A stretch of 64,000 nucleotides of DNA from Lepturacanthus savala (GCA_030544235.1 JARUPU010000033.1:2542001-2606000), one strand, 5' to 3'. Positions 15,381 through 25,860 are shown, counted from the stretch's first letter. Numbers and translations: made by a program. The notes: a model not told the origin generated them from the letters alone.

Positions 15381-18300
15381 TCGGTCTGAAGAGCCCAAAA
15401 AGACAAAAAGCTATATAGGCCTAAATCAGTTCAATATTTTTATAGAAAATATCATTTACCATTTACTATATGTAAAATGGTATTGTTTTGGATCAGAAAT
15501 TCACCTGGAAAAGCTATTGTTTTCATGTGGTTTATGTTTTAAAGTTTTTATTGCTCCATATGCATTCTCTCGGTCTGAAGAGCACAAAAAGACAAAATGC
15601 TATGTAGACCTAAATCAGTACAATATTTTTATAGAAAATCTTATTTACCTTTTACTTTATGTGAAATGGCATAGTTTTGGATCAGAAATTCACCTGGAAA
15701 AGCTATTGTTTTCATGTGGTTTGTGTTTTAAAGTTTTTATTGCTCCATATGCATTCTCTCGGTCTGAAGAGCACAAAAAGACAAAAAGCTATGTAGGCCT
15801 AAATCAGTACAATATTTTTACAGAAAATCTCATTTACATTTTACTAAATGTAAAATGGTATAGTTTTGGATCAGAAATTCGCCTGGAAAAGCTATTGTTT
15901 TCATGTGGTTTTTGTTTTAAAGTTTTTATTGCTCCATATGCATTCTCTCGGTCTGAAGAGCCCAAAAAGACAAAAAGCTATATAGGCCTAAATCAGTACA
16001 ATATTTTTATAGAAAATCTTATTTACCTTTAACTTTATGTGAAATGGTACAGTTTTGGATCAGAAATTCACCTGGAAAAGCTATTGTTTTCATGTGGTTT
16101 GTGTTTTAAAGTTTTTATTGCTCCATATGCATTCTCTCGGTCGGAAGAGCCCAAAAAGACAAAAAGCTATATAGGCCTAAATCAGTACAATATTTTTATA
16201 GAAAAACTTATTTACCTTTTACTTTATGTGAAATGGTATAGTTTTGGATCAGAAATTCACCTGGAAAGGCTATTGTTTTCATGTGGTTTGTGTTTTAAAG
16301 TTTTTATTGCTCCATATGCATTCTCTCGGTCGGAAGAGCACAAAAAGACCAAAAGCTATGTAGGCCTAAATCAGTACAATATTTTTACAGAAAATCTTAT
16401 TTACCTTTTACTATATGTAAAATGGTATAGTTTTGGATCAGAAATTCACCTGGAAAAGCTATTGTTTTCATGTGGTTTGTGTTTTAAAGTTTTTATTGCT
16501 CCATATGCATTCTCTCGGTCTGAAGAGCCCAAAAAGACAAAAAGCTATATAGGCCTAAATCAGTACAATATTTTCATAGAAAAACTTATTTACCTTTTAC
16601 TTTATGTGAAATGGTATAGTTTGGGATCAGAAATTCACCTGGAAAAGCTATTGTTTTCATGTGGTTTGTGTTTTAAAGTTTTATTGCTCCATATGCATTC
16701 TCTCGGTCGGAAGAGCACAAAAAGACCAAAAGCTATGTAGGCCTAAATCAGTACAATATTTTTACAGAAAATCTTATTTACCTTTTACTATATGTAAAAT
16801 GGTATAGTTTTGGATCAGAAATTCACCTGGAAAAGCTATTGTTTTCATGTGGTTTGTGTTTTAAACTTTTTATTGCTCCATATGCATTCTCTCGGTCTGA
16901 AGAGCCCAAAAAGACAAAAAGCTATATAGGCCTAAATCAGTACAATATTTTCATAGAAAAACTTATTTACCTTTTACTTTATGTGAAATGGTATAGTTTT
17001 GGATCAGAAATTCACCTGGAAAAGCTATTGTTTTCATGTGGTTTGTGTTTTAAAGTTTTATTGCTCCATATGCATTCTCTCGGTCGGAAGAGCACAAAAA
17101 GACCAAAAGCTATGTAGGCCTAAATCAGTACAATATTTTTACAGAAAATCTTATTTACCTTTTACTATATGTAAAATGGTATATTTTTGGATCAGAAATT
17201 CACCTGGAAAAGCTATTGTTTTCATGTGGTTTGTGTTTTAAAGTTTTTATTGCTCCATATGCATTCTCTCGGTCTGAAGAGCCCAAAAAGACAAAAAGCT
17301 ATATAGGCCTAAATCAGTACAATATTTTTATAGAAAAACTTATTTACCTTTTACTTTATGTGAAATGGTATAGTTTTGGATCAGAAATTCACCTGGAAAA
17401 GCTATTGTTTTCATGTGGTTTGTGTTTTAAACTTTTTATTGCTCCATATGCATTCTCTCGGTCTGAAGAGCCCAAAAAGACAAAAAGCTATATAGGCCTA
17501 AATCAGTACAATATTTTCATAGAAAAACTTATTTACCTTTTACTTTATGTGAAATGGTATAGTTTTGGATCAGAAATTCACCTGGAAAAGCTATTGTTTT
17601 CATGTGGTTTGTGTTTTAAAGTTTTATTGCTCCATATACATTCTCTCGGTCGGAAGAGCACAAAAAGACCAAAAGCTATGTAGGCCTAAATCAGTACAAT
17701 ATTTTTACAGAAAATCTTATTTACCTTTTACTATATGTAAAATGGTATAGTTTTGGATCAGAGATTCACCTGGAAAAGCTATTGTTTTCATGTGGTTTGT
17801 GTTTTAAACTTTTTATTGCTCCATATGCATTCTCTCGGTCTGAAGAGCCCAAAAAGACAAAAAGCTATATAGGCCTAAATCAGTTCAATATTTTTATAGA
17901 AAATATCATTTACCATTTACTATATGTAAAATGGTATTGTTTTGGATCAGAAATTCACCTGGAAAAGCTATTGTTTTCATGTGGTTTATGTTTTAAAGTT
18001 TTTATTGCTCCATATGCATTCTCTCGGTCTGAAGAGCACAAAAAGACAAAATGCTATGTAGACCTAAATCAGTACAATATTTTTATAGAAAATCTTATTT
18101 ACCTTTTACTTTATGTGAAATGGCATAGTTTTGGATCAGAAATTCACCTGGAAAAGCTATTGTTTTCATGTGGTTTGTGTTTTAAAGTTTTTATTGCTCC
18201 ATATGCATTCTCTCGGTCTGAAGAGCACAAAAAGACAAAAAGCTATGTAGGCCTAAATCAGTACAATATTTTTACAGAAAATCTCATTTACATTTTACTA

Positions 18301-18400
18301 AATGTAAAATGGTATAGTTTTGGATCAGAAATTCGCCTGGAAAAGCTATTGTTTTCATGTGGTTTTTGTTTTAAAGTTTTTATTGCTCCATATGCATTCT
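13490..18400. repeat. 2454-bp tandem duplication inside the satellite
   Basis: The segment of about 13490-15945 recurs at about 15945-18400 with a constant offset of 2454 bp (13 monomers minus 3 bases). This second, overlapping amplification shares monomers with the 3' part of the 6608-bp duplication. The distinctive divergent monomers around 15430-15900 (for example TATTGTTTTGGATC and ACTAAATGTAAAATGG) reappear unchanged around 17880-18350. Confidence 0.9.
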
Positions 18401-19130
18401 CTCGGTCGGAAGAGCACAATGAGGTAAAAAGCCATGTACATCTAAATCAGTGAAATATTTTTACAGAAAATCTTATTTACCTTTTACTTTGTGTGAAATG
18501 GTATAGTTTGGGATTAGAATTTCATCTGGGAAAGCTATTGTTTTCATTTGGTTCATGTTTTAAACTTTTTATGGCTCCCGAAGCTTTCTCTCGGTCTGAA
18601 GAGCACAATAAGATAAAAAGTGATGTACGTCTAAATCAGTGCAATATTTTTACAGAAAATCTTGTTTACCTTTTACTTTACGTAAAACGGTATAGTTTTG
18701 AACTACAAATTCACCTGGAAAAGCTATTGTTTTCATGTGGTTCATGTTTTAAACTTTTTATGGCTCCAGAAGCATTCTCTCGGTCTGAAGAGCCTAAAAG
18801 ATAAAAAGGTATGTAGGCCTAATCAGGCCTACATACCTTTCAAGATTTTCTGTAAAACCATAAGAGTTTTACAGAAAATCTTGTTTACCTTTGATTTTAT
18901 GTACAATGGTATAGTTTTACATTAAGAATTCACCTGGGAAAGCTATTGTTTTCATGTGGTTCATGTTTTAAAGTTTTTATGGCTCCAGAATCTTTCTCTC
19001 ATTCTGAAGAGCACAATAAGATAGAAAGCTATGTCGGCCTAATCAGTGCAATATTTTTTACAGAAAATCTTATTTACCTTTCATTTTATGTGCAATGGTA
19101 TAGTTTTGGATTAGAAATTCACCTGGGAAA
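18401..19130. repeat. Degenerate edge monomers of the satellite
   Basis: The last four or so monomers diverge strongly from the core consensus. Examples are GCTCCCGAAGCTTTCTC or GCTCCAGAAGCATTCTC in place of the usual GCTCCATATGCATTCTC, and CACAATAAGATAAAAAG in place of CACAAAAAGACAAAAAG. Similarity stops after CACCTGGGAAAG near 19130. A young homogenised core with old diverged margins is the expected pattern for arrays that grow by unequal exchange. Confidence 0.88.
18805..18883. repeat. Two adjacent perfect inverted repeats at the satellite edge
   Basis: Arms at 18805-18820 and 18825-18840 (AAAGGTATGTAGGCCT and its complement, loop AATC) are followed at once by arms at 18841-18858 and 18866-18883 (18 bp each, 7-base loop CATAAGA). 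Both pairs are built from satellite sequence. The middle segment, 18825-18858, reads as an inverted copy of the nearby TTTTACAGAAAATCTTG and AAAGGTATGTAGGCC motifs, as a replication template switch would leave it. Confidence 0.9.
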
Positions 19131-19497
19131 GTCCGATATCGTTTTCCAGACATCCAGAATCCAGACATCTATAGTAACAAAGTGAAATTCTTTTGGCATA
19201 AAGGTCACCACTGGGGTTATTACAGGAACAGCACAAAGGTGACAGAAGGCCACATGAATTTAAATAATTTCATCAAGAAGCCATGGGAAGGCCTTGTTCA
19301 ATCTCAAATATAAGGCTTTACATACACCAGTGGGTACAAGGAAGAACAACTGTGTCAACAACAGTGGTCAAACGCACTCTAGTGCCTGAAATGCCTATAC
19401 TAACATTAAATTAAAAGTTAAAATGTATTGTGAGTATGTAATGATGTTGTTGTTGAAATCAATGTCTGTAATGATGAGAAGTAAAGTTAAAGAAAAA
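19131..19497. other. Unannotated spacer between satellite and Helitron-like element
   Basis: No coding region, tandem repeat or RNA gene is apparent here. It is single-copy within the window. It ends at the CTAG terminus of the Helitron-like element. Confidence 0.6.
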
Positions 19498-20024
19498 CTA
19501 GACAATTCACGCGGAAATTGTGAGTTGGGTCTGGGCTGTTGGGAGTCCTTGCTGGAGTTTTATAATGGTTGTGATACCATGGATGGGATGCTGGGGTCCT
19601 CTTTATTAATACTACAAAGTTTGATGGTTGTGGGGACTTTAAATCCAAAGTTATTGATGAAAAACTATTGACCAATCAGCTTTCATGTCTTTTAGAGAAA
19701 TCAGCTCAGTCACGAAGCTGTGGTCTTTCCATGGTGATGACATCACTGACACAGACCAACTGCTTCTAACTCAAAAATTCTGAATTCTATCATCTAAGAT
19801 ATTTTCCAACATCATCATTGAGGAGGGTATTCTTATGAGATGCCATGTAGCTATATACCTCCTTAATACATTATTTTATTTAAATTAATTTATTCATGTA
19901 TTTATGTCACTTGCATAAAATATCTATATCTAATGTATTAATATCCATGTATAACATACTTAACCTAAAACCTTCACAGTACATCTATGTATGTTATTAA
20001 AATCCTCAGACATTAGATTCTAGA

Positions 20025-20672
20025 TTCAAAGTTCACTTTATTGTCATTTCACTCCACATTTTCATTCAGTCCGAAATTAAATTGCTTCTCATCATTGACA
20101 TTACATAAAAAATGGTGATTAAATGATTACTAAAAAATTCTATCTATAAAAAAATATATTTTCAATCACATATTTAAAAACAGTATTTCACAGCATTAAT
20201 AACCAAATAATTTCAGAGGTTCAGTAAAAGGTGCTTCAATGTCTCCAATCCAGTGCTGTTTAAAGTAATTCAGACATGTCCTTAAATCAGTTCAAACCTT
20301 GTCCTTGGTTGTTGTCCAGCTGGGGGGGTGGTGTGTGTTTGGGGGGTTCAGGGTGTCAGTGAGTGTGTGTGTGTGGATTCAGTCCACTTGAAGCCCTACA
20401 GCTTGTAAAACCTGTTGATCATAGTGAAGGGTGGAGTGGGTCTTTGATGGTGGAGGTAGCTGTGTGAATGCATTGCTGTTGGTAGAGCTCCATCAGGATG
20501 AGACAGCAGCAGCAACGGTTCTGTAGGCAGTCTTCATCAGTCCTGATTGGCTGTTTTTGTTGTCCATGGAAACTGCAGCTCCTGAACCAGGAAGTGATGT
20601 AGGTCAGGATGCTGTCAGTGGAGCCGCTGTAGAATGTGGTAAAGTGAGCAGACCAGTTACCATCAATGACCA
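20025..20672 (-). pseudogene. LINE fragment (CR1/L2/Rex-type reverse transcriptase C-terminus and 3' tail)
   Basis: The minus-strand frame 20673-20419 resembles the C-terminal end of fish CR1/L2-type LINE proteins. Motifs seen are FYSGSTDSILTYITSWF, then LMELYQQQCIHTATS and IKDPLHPSL, in the usual order. The catalytic reverse transcriptase core is absent. The 3' side contains a TTTATTGTCATTTCAC tail at about 20038-20053, common at the 3' ends of such elements. The same fragment lies in copy 2 (52670-53305), so it entered the ancestral element before the copies separated. I cannot name the exact LINE family. Confidence 0.65.
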
Positions 20673-20762
20673 TTAAAATTCTTTAGTGATATTACAGTGT
20701 AGATGCAGTAACTGGAAAAACACAACAACCAAGCAAATTATAAAATGACTAATAAGTCTTAC

Positions 20763-20850
20763 TTGTTCTCTACTCCTGCTCCATGTTTCTCCACAATAAG
20801 TCAACGTGGTCATCAGCTGGATTTGGCACACCATGAACCTGTCAACAGCT
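20763..20850 (-). CDS. Putative exon of the Helitron-like gene, unknown function
   Basis: An 88-nt minus-strand exon candidate with acceptor TTTAAG at 20851 and donor GTAAGA at 20762. It can encode about 29 residues, including VDRFMVCQIQLMTTL and CGETWSRSREQ. It is conserved with the same splice sites in copy 2 (53393-53480), which favours a real exon of the element. I do not recognise the domain. Confidence 0.4.
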
Positions 20851-20899
20851 CTTAAATACAAAAAAATAAAACATTTAGTGTTAATGTTTGCAGGTATGA

Positions 20900-21439
20900 C
20901 AGTATTTGGTGATAGACAATCTGAAATGAGTCTTACTTTTGGCAGGATGAGATTCCTGTAGAGGCTGATATGGGCGTGACTTGTAAGTTGTACTTTAATC
21001 CTTCTTCAAGCAGACAAGTTATATGGAGCAGTCATCTCACAGGGATTAGAGAGTCAGTCTGTGGGAGATAGAAAACAAACCAACATCAGGTTAAAACTAT
21101 CAACATAATCATTTAGTGAAGAAACAACAGTGAAATGATCAAATGTTTTATTCATCTTATTTCTGTATGCGTGGAACTTCAAACCTCAGCCAACATCACG
21201 TTACCAGGTTGTGGGGCTATTTACCCATAGCTGGGACAGTGGTTAACTGGTACCAGGACTTGTCCACACAGTGGTGGTCCTGGATGCCGCGTCTCTGGGG
21301 CCCACTGCTGCTCCGAGATCCCCATACAGTTCAGCCTGGGACCGTGAGGTACCCAGTTTCCGTGCGTGGCCCCGGGGAGGCACTGTAGGAGTCTTGGTAG
21401 CGGAGAGGCTATATACTGGCTTTCACCCTCCGTTAAGAA
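20900..21439 (-). other. Conserved part of the element without a recognised product
   Basis: This block is shared with copy 2 (about 53520-54020) at high identity. It holds short open stretches on both strands, including a minus-strand frame at 21469-21221 with a Pro/Cys-rich translation, but no domain I recognise. Shared homology ends after CTCCGTTAAGAAG near 21439. Beyond that, copy 1 continues into helicase sequence and copy 2 into unrelated DNA, which marks the deletion point in copy 2. Confidence 0.5.
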
Positions 21440-22008
21440 GTGAATGCACAGTGACCGGACGACTTTCAAAGTCTCAAGGGGACAAGCAGATCTCGACTGT
21501 TGCCCTTGAAGCCCAAGGCAATCAGTTCGCCTGTGCGGGGATCCTTCCGATAATCCTCCTCAGGAATGTTCAACCAAGTCAACCAAAGGGCTGCGACGGT
21601 GGTGGCGTTGTGGGTGTCCACTTTGTTCGTTGCAATGATGTGAAGGGCATGAGTCCCTGATAAAGTGGTTTCAAACTACGAGGAAGCTTCAAGAGCGCGT
21701 GCAGCGTCTTCCCAGAGATGTTGTAGGCAGCGGTACCGGTAAATGCTGCAAGAAGAACGGCGGGCGTCGACATCTCGAAATCTGGAAAAGTCCCGCAGAA
21801 TCTTGGATGCTTCCTGAAAGACGCACTTAATGAGATGGGATTTAGCACAGCCAGCTCCCCCAGAAACAAAGAAATTGAAGGGGTTGGGATTGAGACCCCA
21901 GACGCGCCTGTTGGTACTGTGTGCAACGCTGCAAGTGAAGTTTCTAAAAGTGGTCATCGTGCTGATATCGAGAGTGGAGATACCCCTTCTGCTGCTCCCG
22001 GAAAGCAA
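21440..22008 (-). pseudogene. PIF1-type DNA helicase, internally deleted and frameshifted
   Basis: Three consecutive minus-strand frames carry PIF1-family hallmarks in order. The first (22008-21676) contains FFVSGGAGCAKSHLIK, a Walker A motif whose second glycine is replaced by alanine. The second (about 21775-21620) contains TGTAAYNISGKTLHALL, motif Ia. The third (about 21630-21440) contains ATNKVDTHN and then PEEDYRKDPRTGELIALGFK. Motifs II-IV, including the DE(V/I)SM Walker B, are missing between the second and third pieces, so there is a deletion as well as two frame changes. PIF1 helicases unwind DNA with ATP and form the helicase half of Helitron transposases. This copy cannot be active. 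The Walker A block makes the family call strong. Confidence 0.82.
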
Positions 22009-22087
22009 GATCAGTGCTGTACCATGTACAGATTTAAGATTTCTGCCATTGCTGAAAAGAAATGTTGGTGCTGTACTGCTTTTGGAT

Positions 22088-22744
22088 TTAGTACTTCATT
22101 GCACAGCTGTGATCCGGTGCAGCATCTGGAGTGATAAACATATCAGCATCCAGTTCAGGGGTGCCCCCTTCAAGCAAAACTGCACGTTGGAAGTCCTCGT
22201 GAACACAGCTTTGGTCCAGTGCACTATCTGGAATGATAATCTGATCATCTTCCAGTTCAAGGGAGTCACCATCGAGAAGAAACGCACTTGGTTCTGTTGC
22301 AGCTGCTGGAGAGACTGCAAAGCATTCAGGTGCGACCAAAAGAACTGCGTGGCTGACATCAAGAGCCAAGCACTGAAGTTGAGAGGCAAGGGGCAGCGAT
22401 ACTTGACTTTGCAGACCGTTTTCTGCAACCTTGAGTGGCCCAACCATGAGATCCGTGGAGTTCATGGTAACATAAGAATGATCATCCGTGAAGACATGTT
22501 TTGGCATCTGCTCAAGGGTCAAGTAGTTGTGTGTAAAAGTACCATCCACAATAAGCTGCTGTTTCACGCCAACAAAGTGAATCTCCCTAAGAAAGAACTC
22601 TATAAAGAGAAACCCTGTCTTGTGGTATGCAAGAAAAGTCAGAGCTATACAGGTGCATTGACAGATACAAGAAAAAGTTCCATACCTTATCGATGCCTGG
22701 GAGTGGGAAGCCCTCACGATGTTCACCCACTGGACATCAGAATG
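22088..22744 (-). CDS. Cys-protease-like exon of the Helitron-like gene
   Basis: The exon starts after TTTATTTCAG (acceptor at 22745) and stays open for 218 codons to TAA at 22088. The N-terminal part contains WVNIVRASHSQ, then RYGTF and QCTCIALTFLAYHK. This layout (a short region, then a Gln-Cys pair in a hydrophobic helix) resembles papain-fold deubiquitinase-like domains of the herpesvirus tegument type and related domains of fish transposons. That assignment is from memory of the motif and remains tentative. The middle holds NYLTLEQMP. The C-terminal 90 residues are acidic and contain a twofold internal repeat (PDSALDQSC, PDAAPDHSC). It is in phase with the upstream exon at 22934-23025. 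Confidence 0.5.
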   Translation of the reverse strand, partial: HSDVQWVNIVRASHSQASIRYGTFSCICQCTCIALTFLAYHKTGFLFIEFFLREIHFVGVKQQLIVDGTFTHNYLTLEQMPKHVFTDDHSYVTMNSTDLMVGPLKVAENGLQSQVSLPLASQLQCLALDVSHAVLLVAPECFAVSPAAATEPSAFLLDGDSLELEDDQIIIPDSALDQSCVHEDFQRAVLLEGGTPELDADMFITPDAAPDHSCAMKY

Positions 22745-22933
22745 CTGAAATAAAGACATGCCTTTTTTCCCCCCTATCTCTAGAAGGAAAACTTAGTGTT
22801 GCAGACTTTGTAAAGCAGTACATTTCCCTAACCATGTTTTCACCAAAAAGAAAAACTGCAATATGAAAACAATAGGAAAGAATGGTTTAAAAAAAAATGT
22901 AATCAATAGCTATAAAATAATATGTAAACATAC

Positions 22934-23025
22934 CTCAGCCATCAGCTCCAGGACCTCGGGGCTAAACCACACCGGGTTCAGTGGGATGGAGGCACAGTCT
23001 TCTGCTTCCCCTCAGTCTTCTGTGT
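22934..23025 (-). pseudogene. Exon of the Helitron-like gene, with an internal stop
   Basis: A 92-nt minus-strand exon between acceptor TTTACAG and donor GTATGT. The frame that continues in phase into the next exon reads IPLNPVWFSPEVLELMAE at its 3' end, but has a TGA near the 5' end inside an imperfect repeat of CAGAAGACTG. No domain is recognised. The clean splice sites and phase match support exon status, and the stop supports decay. Confidence 0.5.
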
Positions 23026-23252
23026 CTGTAAAGAAAAAAGGCAGAGTTCTGATTTAAAAATGCATGGGTGACAAAATATAATAGAAAAACTGGTGGCATT
23101 GTAAATATAAATGGGAAACAAAAACAAAGGGTTAAAAAAATTATGGTTAAAATTATGTGCAGATAAAAAGCTGGTAACAAGCAGCAGTAGGTCGTGGTAG
23201 AAAATACGTTATTTCAGTAAACTTTCAAAGAAACAGTATCAGGCTGTGTTGC

Positions 23253-23400
23253 CTTCTTGGTGGGACCCACCTGGGTCCACCGAGGAGGGAGGGAAGAACC
23301 AGACACAGGAGCCTTGGCCTTCACAGACACTTCCCAACGCTTCCCATGAAATCCTTGGGGTTGGAGATGTGAGAGGAGTTAGGCGGGCCCTCGGTGGAGT
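23253..23400 (-). pseudogene. Pro-rich linker exon, duplicate of the next upstream exon, frameshifted
   Basis: The acceptor is TTTCCACAG, and the 3' boundary follows CCAAGAAG with GC instead of GT (GCAACA). The 3' half, read in one frame, gives VSVKAKAPVSGSS, parallel to VEVKAPVPRPSS in the exon at 23541-23660, so the two look like duplicated exons. The 5' half is open in a different frame, implying an indel. A GC-AG intron is possible but the site is weak. Confidence 0.5.
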
Positions 23401-23540
23401 CTGTGGAAACAATGACAGAGTTTACAATAAAATAATGCATAAGAGACTCCAGACAAACTGATAGCAGCAGAAAGTTAAAATACACAATACAGTGGTTATT
23501 CTGGAAAATGTTTAACAACCAATAATGGTGGGTAACGTAC

Positions 23541-23660
23541 CTTCTTGGCCTGAGCCACACTAGTCCCTCCAGGAGGACTGGAAGGACGAGGCACAGGGGC
23601 CTTAACCTCCACAGACCCTCCTGGTGGGACCCGTGGGGCAGCAGGCGGGGGAGGAGGCGT
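23541..23660 (-). CDS. Pro-rich linker exon of the Helitron-like gene
   Basis: A 120-nt (40-codon) minus-strand exon with strong splice sites: acceptor TTCCACAG and donor AAG|GTACGT. The product is low-complexity and proline-rich (TPPPPPAAPRVPPGG, then PRPSSPPGGTS) and ends in AKK. It lies between the SGNH-like exons (beyond the ERV) and the protease-like exon and probably acts as a linker. Confidence 0.55.
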
Positions 23661-23938
23661 CTGTGGAACCAAAGACATAATTTATATTAGAACAATGAAT
23701 AAAATACACCAGAAGAACTAAAGACATTGTAAAAAAAGGTACTTGTACTTGAGTTTGTCAAAAGCAGCAGTGGGAAAAAAAATTACTAAACTGAATGGGA
23801 AGAAGAAGTTAAAAACAATTGGCAACAATTAAAAACAAAGACGTGACCACAATCATTTGAACAAACATTTAGTGCATATAAATAATTTGATAGCAGCAGC
23901 AACATAAACACTACATTGGTTATTGAGTTAAACATTAA
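23661..23938 (-). other. Residual intron sequence next to the ERV 3' LTR
   Basis: This is AT-rich, A-run-rich sequence between the Pro-rich exon and the truncated ERV 3' LTR. I see no gene. It is the downstream remainder of the intron that received the retrovirus. Confidence 0.5.
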
Positions 23939-24310
23939 AAGTCCCACAATGAAGAAGACAAGTCTGTGAAATGAAGTGCCTTAGATTTATTTCTGGATCT
24001 GCAGAGTCAGAAAACAGTCACAATCATATACAAGTATATGAAGAGTGACCGGGCGTCATGCGGAGAAGAATGAGCACTGTTCTCTCTGTCGGAGCGTTTC
24101 TTATGTAGAAAGAGAGATAGGTTACAGATATGTTTTGAGAACAGTTAGATAGGTTACAAACATGTTTGGGAACAGTTTGCCCCAGGGAGAGTACGTAAGT
24201 ACGGAGACAAGGCCTATCTGCACCCTTGACGTCAACCATAAAGAGGACAAGATTAAAGTAATAGAAACTAACTAAAACTGAATCAATGGTCATAACTATT
24301 TTCTCTCACA
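23939..24310 (-). repeat. ERV 3' LTR, U5 end truncated
   Basis: 372 bp matching the 5' LTR from its TGTGAGAG start (24310) downwards. On the minus strand an AATAAA polyadenylation signal lies near 23985. Identity with the 5' LTR stops at 23939, where intron sequence begins. The 38 bases that precede the PBS in the 5' LTR are missing. Confidence 0.95.
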
Positions 24311-24322
24311 ATTCCCCCCTTT
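24311..24322 (-). promoter_or_regulatory. Polypurine tract of the ERV
   Basis: The minus strand reads AAAGGGGGGAAT directly before the TGTGAGAG start of the 3' LTR. This is the plus-strand primer site expected at that position. Confidence 0.92.
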
Positions 24323-24545
24323 GAATCCGTAAGGATTCACTAAAAATATTTACAAGAGCATGGCAATTTCATTATCATCAAACTGAGCCATCCTGACCTG
24401 GTTTAGAGATCAGTTATTCAGAAAATGACATGGTTACAGAAATACCCCAAGGGAGGAGTAGCATACTTGTTTTTTCGAGGACAGTCTCTGGTTTATAGCA
24501 AGCAAAAAAAAAAAAAGAGAAGAGAGGGGTTCAAAAACAACAAGA

Positions 24546-25860
24546 TCACACAGACATAGACACGTCGTCACTCATGTCATCCAATTCAAAATCATCAGGA
24601 GGCCAATCTTTTCTAATTGGAGAGTCATTGGTGGGGAGGCAGAAATATTGCTGAGTCAAGCTCCCAAACATGTTGGATATCATTCGTTTAATCAGGGGAA
24701 CGACGCAGCACAGGAATATCAAGAGAATGAGGAATCCTCCCCCTACGGCGGGTAGGATTCTAGCAACCCACGCCTGCCAGCCCCCACCCGTGAGCCAAGA
24801 CCACCAGTCCCATCCCGTTGGGGAGGCGGTGTCCTCAGCTTTCATGTCGGCTAGAAGGTTGTTGAGATGCTCGATGGTGGAGGTGATGTTTTCAGAGGGA
24901 TTCGGTATATATGTACAACAGTGCTCTCCAATCACATGGCACAAACCCCCCTGTGACGCAAATAGAATGTCGAGTGCTATTTGATGCTGATTTAACATGT
25001 TCCGCGTGGCCACTACGAATGGTGGCAAGGCTGCGAAACCCTGTTGAACTAACGCCGTCAGGTTTTCGAGTCTCATGTGAAGGTTATCAATCTGGTGGGC
25101 ATTGTTAACTGTTCCCCACCAGGGAAGGAAACCCCCAAGGAACTTTTCCCCCGGAGATATTACGGTGTCACGCTTGACTCGCGGCCTGTATTCTTTGAAA
25201 TGGTGCGTCGTGTGAACTAAAGTGTTCAGGAGAATTACAGCTGGTCGTAAGTCAACTAATGCACATCGTCCTGCCCATTCCGGAGATAAAACTTGGTATA
25301 ATTGAGACCCACAGAGCCACACATAATTTTGTAGGGATCCCGCTCCCATATCGTTTGGCCAGACGATGAAGCTAGGTGTGTGTGCGATGTTAGGAAAAAG
25401 GACGGATGAATCAACCCGTTCCCCTTTACCAGGGGATAAACACGGTAAAATACTGTGAGGTGGCGTTCCACAGGTTGCATTTAGCACGCGCAGGCAGTCG
25501 TTAGTTTCTCCCAAAAATCTACTACCCACCTGTCTTTTACGCTGGATACAAATTGGATGGGGACTTTTAGGAAGCCAATAATGAACTGATCCTACAGGAT
25601 CATACGCGCTGGCATCTTTAGAGCGCAGTGAAGTGCCATTTTGGGCTCGAACTGTCGCATTGGCTACATACTCACATGGAGAGGAAAGACTGGATTTTGC
25701 AAATAACCACTTATTTCTTCCCTCAGTAGGATCGGTCAGAGCTATAAAAGCACACAGGACTTCTGTCTCATTTAGTGGTTGTGGTTTTAAGGGGAGGGAC
25801 TCCCTTGTGTCATGTGGAAATAGAGTACAAGCATAACAACTACCATTTGAAGTTGTATGC
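24546..25860 (-). pseudogene. env: ERV env, surface remainder and transmembrane subunit
   Basis: One minus-strand frame runs without a stop from about 25860 to TGA at 24546. In order it shows Cys- and Trp-containing surface-subunit sequence, a furin-type RVKR site, a heptad-like helical region, the sequence LFASQGGLCHVIGEHCC (a CX6CC motif of gammaretroviral transmembrane subunits next to the immunosuppressive-domain position), a Trp-rich membrane-proximal region, a hydrophobic anchor (FLILLIFLCCVVPLI) and an acidic tail of about 50 residues. No ATG opens this frame at its start. It follows the N-terminal env piece in another frame, so the gene is split by a frameshift. Confidence 0.88.

Larger units (their letters stand above)
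1..19130. repeat. Tandem satellite array, 189-bp monomer, about 100 copies
   Basis: A head-to-tail AT-rich repeat fills the first 19 kb. The landmark GTTTTGGATCAGAAATTCAC recurs every 189 bp (positions 1, 190 and so on). Some monomers are 188 bp because one T is missing from the AAAGTTTTTATTG tract. Since 189 is 63 codons, one plus-strand frame stays open through several monomers, which creates many spurious ORFs of 60-422 residues. Two main monomer types alternate: one with GAGCCCAAAAAGACAAAAAG followed by TATAGAAAAACTT, the other with GAGCACAAAAAGACCAAAAG followed by ACAGAAAATCTT. A nucleosome-sized, AT-rich monomer with higher-order structure is typical of centromeric or pericentromeric satellite; that role is inferred. 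I saw no clear CENP-B box by eye. The left edge lies outside the window. Confidence 0.97.

Noticed and set aside
1..18400. CRISPR-like regular repeats
   Set aside because: The whole period repeats, with no unique spacers between short repeats. It is a satellite in a eukaryotic genome.
33..18453. Dozens of overlapping plus-strand frames giving the same 63-residue repeat
   Set aside because: They are produced by a 189-bp satellite whose period is divisible by three. Starts are mostly TTG, ends coincide with monomer variants, and there is no gene structure.
21830..22753. 307-codon plus-strand frame opposite the protease-like and helicase exons
   Set aside because: Its translation has no recognisable domain, while the minus strand has Walker A, a splice acceptor and phase agreement. 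It is antisense.
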